Shown: positions 59,384 to 64,000 of the stretch, piece after piece
Layout: the number at the start of each line of letters is the position of its first letter
How positions within the stretch are numbered: the stretch's first letter is position 1
Source of the DNA: Akkermansiaceae bacterium
GTDB lineage: Bacteria; Verrucomicrobiota; Verrucomicrobiia; Verrucomicrobiales; DEV007
Length of the DNA stretch: 64,000 nucleotides
Assembly: GCA_024233005.1 (NCBI GenBank)
Contig: JACKQE010000007.1
Coordinates: forward strand, 193,862-257,861
Reading direction: 5' to 3'
Translations under genes and position numbers: made by a program
Notes under the pieces: model-generated
Told to the model about the DNA's origin: nothing
Seen by the model: the letters and a program-made list of their open reading frames with translations, nothing else
Databases searched by the model: none

Positions 59384-60438
59384 AAAGTCCTGGCATTTTC
59401 CTCACCGCCCTGCTGGTGATGGCTTTCGATCATGCCGGTGCCGCGCCGCCGACGGTCAGGTTGGGGCCGGTCCGCCGGGTGTTTCACAATGGCGAGCACA
59501 ACGCCTTCACGGATCTCTGCCGGTTCCACGACGCGCTCTATTTGACCTTCCGGAGTTGTCCTGACGGACACATGGTTCACCCCACCGCGGCCACGATCAT
59601 TCTTCGCAGCAGGGACGAAGGCGCGACGTGGGAGCCGATCCATCGGTTTTCGGTGAAGGATCGCGACACCCGGGATCCCCACTTTCTGGTATTCCAGGAC
59701 CAACTCTTTGTTTACACCGGCACTTGGTGGAGCGGCCCGACGACCCTGCCCCGGGAAGAATACGACCTGAACAAACATCTTGGGTATGCCGTCCGGTCGG
59801 ATGACGGTGCCAAGTGGAGTGATCCGGTGATGCTGGAGGGCACCTTCGGTCATTACATTTGGCGGGCCGCCACGACCGGAGGCAAGGCTTATCTCTGTGG
59901 GCGACGCAAGCCGGGATTCGAGATCGGACCGAAAGGGGAGGGGGACAAAGTCCAGTCGCTGATGCTGGAAAGCGACGATGGGTTGGTCTGGAAAAAGCGG
60001 GCCTATTTTCAGGAAACCGGCGGCGATGAGACCGCCTTTCTCTTCACAGACGATGGTAGTCTGGTGGCGGCGGCGCGGCACGGCGGCGGGGGAAACGCCC
60101 AGCTGCTGAGGTCCAAACCTCCCTACACTGAGTGGTTGCGAAAGAGTTTCGACCGTCCCCTCGGCGGGCCCCTGATCGCCCAATGGGGAGGTCACCTACT
60201 CATCGGCGGACGCAAGACCACCCGCGAGGCGGGCCCCAAGACGTCCCTCTGCTGGCTGGTGGAGGATTCGCTGCAGGAGTTTGCCGAGTTGCCGAGCGGC
60301 GGGGACAATTCGTATCCCGGTTTCGTTGCCTTGTCGGAGACCCGCGCCCTCGTTTCCTACTATTCCAGCCATGAGAAGGACGCTTCCGGCAAACCCATCA
60401 CCGCGATCTACCTCACCGAATTGTCCATTGTCCCCTGA
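59380..60438 (+). CDS. Exported sialidase-fold protein
   Basis: The ATGA junction fixes the start; the signal peptide ends near H-A-G-A-A. The 352-residue product has Asp-box-like repeats S-R-D-E-G-A-T-W and R-S-D-D-G-A-K-W, the segment F-T-D-L-C-R-F-H-D-A-L-Y typical of a propeller blade, and S-Y-P-G-F near the C terminus. It is distantly related to the BNR protein at 51473-52594 but has fewer clear Asp boxes. A glycoside hydrolase or glycan-binding propeller is likely; true sialidase activity cannot be read from the sequence. It is part of the second hydrolase cluster. Confidence 0.72.
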   Translation: MKSPGIFLTALLVMAFDHAGAAPPTVRLGPVRRVFHNGEHNAFTDLCRFHDALYLTFRSCPDGHMVHPTAATIILRSRDEGATWEPIHRFSVKDRDTRDPHFLVFQDQLFVYTGTWWSGPTTLPREEYDLNKHLGYAVRSDDGAKWSDPVMLEGTFGHYIWRAATTGGKAYLCGRRKPGFEIGPKGEGDKVQSLMLESDDGLVWKKRAYFQETGGDETAFLFTDDGSLVAAARHGGGGNAQLLRSKPPYTEWLRKSFDRPLGGPLIAQWGGHLLIGGRKTTREAGPKTSLCWLVEDSLQEFAELPSGGDNSYPGFVALSETRALVSYYSSHEKDASGKPITAIYLTELSIVP

Positions 60439-60466
60439 GAATCCCTGTAACCGCCCCCGTCCTTTT

Positions 60467-61906
60467 ATGAAAAACCTGACCCGCCGCCGTTTCTTCGAAG
60501 ACTCTGTCATGGCCGCCGCTGCGGCTGCCCTGCCCTCGCCACTGTTTGCCGAAACCGCCCCATCGGTCAGCCCGGGCGAAAGGGTGACGGTCGCCATCAT
60601 CGGTTGCGGGATCCGCGGGAAAGCCCATGCCCGCGAGCTGTCGCGGCTGTCCGAGGCCGACATCGCGTATGTCTGCGATCCCGATCTCGACCGTGCCGAT
60701 GAAGTCGGAGCACTCCTTTCCGGGGAACTGAAGCGGCCGATGCCGAAAAAAGTCCAGGATTTGCGCGTGATTCTGGATGACAAAACGATCGACGCCGTTT
60801 TCATCGCGACGCCGAACCACTGGCACGCTCTTGCCGCCATCTGGGCGATGCAGGCGGGCAAGGACGTGTATGTCGAAAAACCCGTCAGCCACAATGTCGC
60901 CGAGGGTCGCCGCATCGTCCAGGTGGCGCACCAGCTGGGACGCATTTGCCAGACGGGCACACAGAACCGGTCCCGGGGATCGCTGGCCGAGGCCATTCGT
61001 TACATTCATGAAGGACACCTCGGAGAGGTGAAGCTGGCCCGGAGTATCATCTACGGAGGCCGGGGTTCCATCGGCGGTCCGACAGATTGCGCCATGCCGC
61101 CGCGCTGCGACTACAACCTCTGGGCGGGGCCGGCTCCCCTGACGAAACTGACCCGGCCGCGTTTTCACTACGACTGGCACTGGATGTGGGACACCGGCAA
61201 CGGAGACATCGGCAACAGCAATGTCCACTCCATCGACATCTGCCGCTGGGGACTGGGCGTCACTGGTCTGGGACGCAGTGTGATGAGCTACGGTGGCCGG
61301 CTGGGTTACACCGACGTCGGCGAGACGCCGAATTCCCAGGTCGGTATCTTTGACTTTGGGGACAAGACCATCGTGTCGGAGACGCGCGGTCTGAAGACGG
61401 CCCCGTTCCATCCGGCCATCAAGGCGATGTGGTTTTTCTATGGCCCCGGTGGCATCATCGCCGAAACCGGACTCTACGATCCGGAAGGAAAATTGATCAA
61501 GGCTTTCGAAGGAAAGTCGGAAAGTCACTTCGCCAATTTCTTGGGCGCGGTGAAAAGCCGGAAGCGGGAAGACCTTCACGCGGAAATTACGGAAGGACAT
61601 CAGTCGTCCTCGCTCTGCCACCTCGCAAACATTTCCTACCGGCTCGGACAACCGGCCACGCTCACGGAGGCCCAGAAACAACTCGGCGAGGTGCAGGTGC
61701 AGGAGGACGTGCAGGAAACGCTGGACCGCACCCGGCATTACCTCGTCGAGGCCGGAGTGGATCTGGAGAAGACCCCGATGAGGTTGGGACGTCACCTCCG
61801 CCTCGACGGTGACCGGGAGAACTTCATCGACGACCCGGCGGCGGACGCCCTGCTAAAGCGGGAATACCGGGCGCCATTTATCGTTCCGGAGGAGAGCGAG
61901 GTATGA
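60467..61906 (+). CDS. Tat-exported Gfo/Idh/MocA family oxidoreductase
   Basis: The ATG at 60467 gives 479 residues with a Tat signal T-R-R-R-F-F-E near the N terminus and a hydrophobic alanine stretch. The Rossmann motif I-I-G-C-G-I-R-G-K-A-H is complete, and Y-V-E-K-P-V-S supplies the catalytic-type Lys. The substrate domain has the W-H-W-M-W-D-T-G-N-G-D-I-G-N segment found in exported verrucomicrobial and planctomycetal members. Tat export carries the folded protein with bound NAD(P). Some such enzymes cleave glycosides through transient oxidation; others interconvert sugars. It follows the sialidase-fold gene by 28 bases and has a C/T-rich leader. Confidence 0.86.
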   Translation: MKNLTRRRFFEDSVMAAAAAALPSPLFAETAPSVSPGERVTVAIIGCGIRGKAHARELSRLSEADIAYVCDPDLDRADEVGALLSGELKRPMPKKVQDLRVILDDKTIDAVFIATPNHWHALAAIWAMQAGKDVYVEKPVSHNVAEGRRIVQVAHQLGRICQTGTQNRSRGSLAEAIRYIHEGHLGEVKLARSIIYGGRGSIGGPTDCAMPPRCDYNLWAGPAPLTKLTRPRFHYDWHWMWDTGNGDIGNSNVHSIDICRWGLGVTGLGRSVMSYGGRLGYTDVGETPNSQVGIFDFGDKTIVSETRGLKTAPFHPAIKAMWFFYGPGGIIAETGLYDPEGKLIKAFEGKSESHFANFLGAVKSRKREDLHAEITEGHQSSSLCHLANISYRLGQPATLTEAQKQLGEVQVQEDVQETLDRTRHYLVEAGVDLEKTPMRLGRHLRLDGDRENFIDDPAADALLKREYRAPFIVPEESEV

Positions 61907-61965
61907 AGCCACTGGCGCGACTCCGGCGCTTCCCGGTCTCGACCTGATCCCGGACATTCGCTATC

Positions 61966-63600
61966 ATGGGGCCCATGAGATCCAGATTTTTCCCGTACAG
62001 GCGCCTTTCACTCGTCGTGGTTTTGCTGGGCGCGGCGCTGGCTTCCTCCTTCGCCGCAGACCCTGCTCCTCCCAAGGGATTCCGCGCCATCTTCAACGGG
62101 GCGAATCTGGATGGCTGGTATGGTTGGAATCCCCACGCCTCGGCCAAGCTCACCGGAGAGAAACTCGGGGAAAATCTCAAAGCCCAACGGGCCGAGTTCC
62201 CGCAGCATTGGAGGGTGGAGAATGGCGAATTGGTCAACGCCGGCACCGGCCCCTATGCGACGACCGAGGAGGAATTCGGGGATTTCGAGCTGCTGATCGA
62301 ATACAAGACCGTCGCGGGTGCCGACAGCGGCATTTACCTGCGGGGGCAGCCGCAGGTGCAGATCTGGGACAGCAACCAGGTCTTTGATCCCAAGCGGCCG
62401 GACCGGCGTCCCCATCTGGGTTCGGGCGGGCTGTTCAACAACACGCCGAAGACTCTGGGCCGCGATCCCATCGAGAAAGTCGACAAGCCTTTCGGTCAGT
62501 GGAACACCTTCCGCATCAAACAGATCGGGGCGCGCACCTGGGTGACCTACAACAACCGGCTGGTGGTCGATGGGGCCATGTTCGAGCCCTACTTCGACAA
62601 GACCCAGCCATTTCCCCGGCGTGGACCGATCATGCTGCAAACGCATGGTGGCGAGATTCGCTGGCGAAACATCTTCATTCGAGAGATCGACGAGGCCGAG
62701 GGCAAGGCCTTTGTTGCGGCCAATCCGGCGCTGCCCAACCCGACGCATTATGACGTCGCCTACGGCCCCCACCCGAAGCAGGTGATGCATTTCTGGAAAG
62801 CGGAGTCGGACAAACCCACTCCCGTGCTGCTGTTCATCCATGGCGGCGGCTGGATGGCCGGGGGACGCCTCAGCGGGCTGTCCGCAATGTTGCCGACCTT
62901 GCTCAAGGAGGGCATTTCGGTCGCCTCGGTCGAGTACCGTTTCATTCCCGAAGCCACCGCCGACGGCGTGATTCCTCCGGTCAAAGGCCCTCTCCACGAC
63001 GCGGCGAGGGCTTTGCAGTATCTCCGCAGCAAAGCCGGCGAGTGGGGCATCGACAAGCAGCGCATCGGGGCCAGCGGTGGTTCCGCCGGCGCCTGCACCT
63101 CGCTCTGGCTGGCGTTTCACGACGACCTCGCCGACCCGAAAAGCGACGACCCGGTGGCACAGGAGTCGACGAGGCTGGCCTTTGCCGCCGTCAACGGTCC
63201 CCAGACGACGCTCGATCCGGCGCAGATGAAGGAATGGACCCCGAACAGCCGCTACGGCGGTCACGCCTTCGGGTTTACCGGAGATCCGCAGAAGAAGCTC
63301 TCCCAGTTTGACGAGTTCCTCGCCAAGCGCGACACCATCCTGCCCTGGATCGCAGAATACTCGCCCTATGCGCTCGTCACGAAGGACGATCCACCGGTCT
63401 ACCTGAGTTTCTCCGTTCCGCCGGGGCTCGGGCAGGAACAAAAGGACCCGACCCACACCTCGAATTTTGGAGTGAAGCTCCAGGAGCATTGCCGGGAGGT
63501 TGGTGTGGGCAGTGAACTGGTCTATCCCGGTGCCCCAGAGGTGACCCATGCGACCCTTCTCGACTACCTGTTGGACAAGCTGAAGCCTGGTGGGAACTAA
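61966..63600 (+). CDS. DUF1080 (3-keto-glycoside hydrolase-like)/esterase fusion
   Basis: After a signal peptide (to about residue 31) residues 38-245 form a DUF1080 concanavalin-like domain with F-N-G-A-N-L-D-G-W-Y, F-G-D-F-E-L-L-I-E-Y, G-I-Y-L-R-G and G-E-I-R-W-R-N-I. Some DUF1080 proteins hydrolyse 3-keto-glycosides produced by Gfo/Idh/MocA oxidoreductases, which fits the gene just upstream. Residues 265-544 are a complete alpha/beta-hydrolase with oxyanion loop H-G-G-G-W, elbow G-A-S-G-G-S-A-G and a late C-terminal His. Fusion of both on one exported chain points to coupled deglycosylation and deacylation. The start could be the ATG at 61966 or 61975. Confidence 0.82.
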   Translation: MGPMRSRFFPYRRLSLVVVLLGAALASSFAADPAPPKGFRAIFNGANLDGWYGWNPHASAKLTGEKLGENLKAQRAEFPQHWRVENGELVNAGTGPYATTEEEFGDFELLIEYKTVAGADSGIYLRGQPQVQIWDSNQVFDPKRPDRRPHLGSGGLFNNTPKTLGRDPIEKVDKPFGQWNTFRIKQIGARTWVTYNNRLVVDGAMFEPYFDKTQPFPRRGPIMLQTHGGEIRWRNIFIREIDEAEGKAFVAANPALPNPTHYDVAYGPHPKQVMHFWKAESDKPTPVLLFIHGGGWMAGGRLSGLSAMLPTLLKEGISVASVEYRFIPEATADGVIPPVKGPLHDAARALQYLRSKAGEWGIDKQRIGASGGSAGACTSLWLAFHDDLADPKSDDPVAQESTRLAFAAVNGPQTTLDPAQMKEWTPNSRYGGHAFGFTGDPQKKLSQFDEFLAKRDTILPWIAEYSPYALVTKDDPPVYLSFSVPPGLGQEQKDPTHTSNFGVKLQEHCREVGVGSELVYPGAPEVTHATLLDYLLDKLKPGGN

Positions 63601-63636
63601 GGGGCGCGTCCCGGTTTCGTGATCTGGTTTTGAGCC

Positions 63637-64000
63637 ATGAACCGCTCTCGCTTCGTCACCACCCGAATGCTTTCCGCGCTCGGCGGCCTTGCTGCGGCTT
63701 GTCCGATGGCGGCTCCGGCCCAGTCGGATCTCTCACTCTACGGCTCGGTGACAGAGGATGCCCGCGCCGTGTCGAGTGCGTCACTTCCACGGCCCCTGGC
63801 GCCGGAAATCTGGAAAGGCACTCTCGGGGAGCGGCGCGGGAAATGGCTGGAGATGCTGGGCCTCTCGCCGCTGCCGGAGCGCACGCCGCTGCAGGCGACG
63901 GTGACGGGAACGCTGGAGCGGGGCGACTACGTGGTGGAGAAGATCCACTTCCAGAGCCTTCCCGGGGCCCACGTGGCGGGGAATCTCTACCGTCCGTCGA
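63637..64000 (+). CDS. Exported esterase N-terminus, cut by window edge
   Basis: An open frame from an ATG 36 bases after the previous stop runs to the end of the window without a stop codon (121 codons). It begins with a signal peptide rich in Ala (ending near A-A-P-A-Q), then W-K-G-T-L-G-E-R-R-G-K-W-L-E-M-L-G-L and V-V-E-K-I-H-F-Q-S-L-P-G, then V-A-G-N-L-Y-R-P. This resembles the N-terminal region of the tandem acetyl-esterase-like family at 5121-7208, where the same strand reads F-V-T-A-N-L-Y-L-P-K. The catalytic residues lie beyond the window, so the family call is moderate. Confidence 0.6.
   Translation, partial: MNRSRFVTTRMLSALGGLAAACPMAAPAQSDLSLYGSVTEDARAVSSASLPRPLAPEIWKGTLGERRGKWLEMLGLSPLPERTPLQATVTGTLERGDYVVEKIHFQSLPGAHVAGNLYRPS

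Overview
The window looks like chromosomal DNA of a GC-rich Verrucomicrobiota-type bacterium, with Planctomycetota as the less likely alternative. The basis is gene content: a DUF1549/DUF1553 cytochrome-like protein paired with a DUF1501 protein, many exported esterases, sulfatase, BNR-propeller, DUF1080, DUF3472 and Gfo/Idh/MocA proteins, and a murein-recycling ligase (Mpl), which implies peptidoglycan with diaminopimelate. I see no rRNA, tRNA, CRISPR array, insertion sequence or phage gene.

Layout. 1-5000: the 3' end of a cytochrome P460-like gene, a convergent enolase-superfamily gene, mpl, and a reverse-strand esterase. 5121-26662: thirteen forward genes separated by 24 bases or less, or overlapping by 4-23 bases, which I read as one catabolic operon. 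It holds tandem esterase, two ceramidase-like proteins, a lactonase-type propeller, a DoeB-like deacylase, the DUF1553/DUF1501 pair, an MFS transporter, an SGNH hydrolase, a BD-FAE-type esterase, a beta-helix/double-esterase fusion, an M81 peptidase and a mandelate-racemase-type enzyme. 26752-29982: a reverse-strand PQQ-type propeller and VWA protein, then a divergent WYL regulator ending at a strong bidirectional terminator.

30044-49030 is one reverse-strand gene of about 6,328 codons. It encodes a giant filamentous-haemagglutinin-type exoprotein with an N-terminal two-partner-secretion domain and about 75 copies of a Y-A-Q-[IL]-G-H-G-G motif. These are nested in higher-order super-repeats, interleaved with a second module and bracketed by two GWDG modules. 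A nine-base C tract lies 11 bases before its start codon. No TpsB partner is in the window. An 834-base leader region follows, with several hairpins.

49865-55288: a sulfatase and a BNR protein, then a sulfur-handling locus: divergent thioredoxin-2-like gene, SQR-like flavoprotein, a DsrC/TusE-like protein carrying only the penultimate Cys, and a DsrE2-like protein. The divergent promoter has a triple 8-base repeat that also forms a dyad. 55609-64000: a second forward hydrolase/oxidoreductase cluster with ATGA junctions (DUF3472, a third ceramidase-like protein, two Gfo/Idh/MocA proteins, BNR, a DUF1080-esterase fusion), running off the window in a tandem-esterase-type gene.

Taken together, the region serves breakdown of acylated, sulfated or acidic glycans plus surface attachment. 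That functional reading is inference from families. Most start codons lack a Shine-Dalgarno sequence and follow C/T-rich leaders, so several start choices rest on signal peptides and ATGA overlaps.
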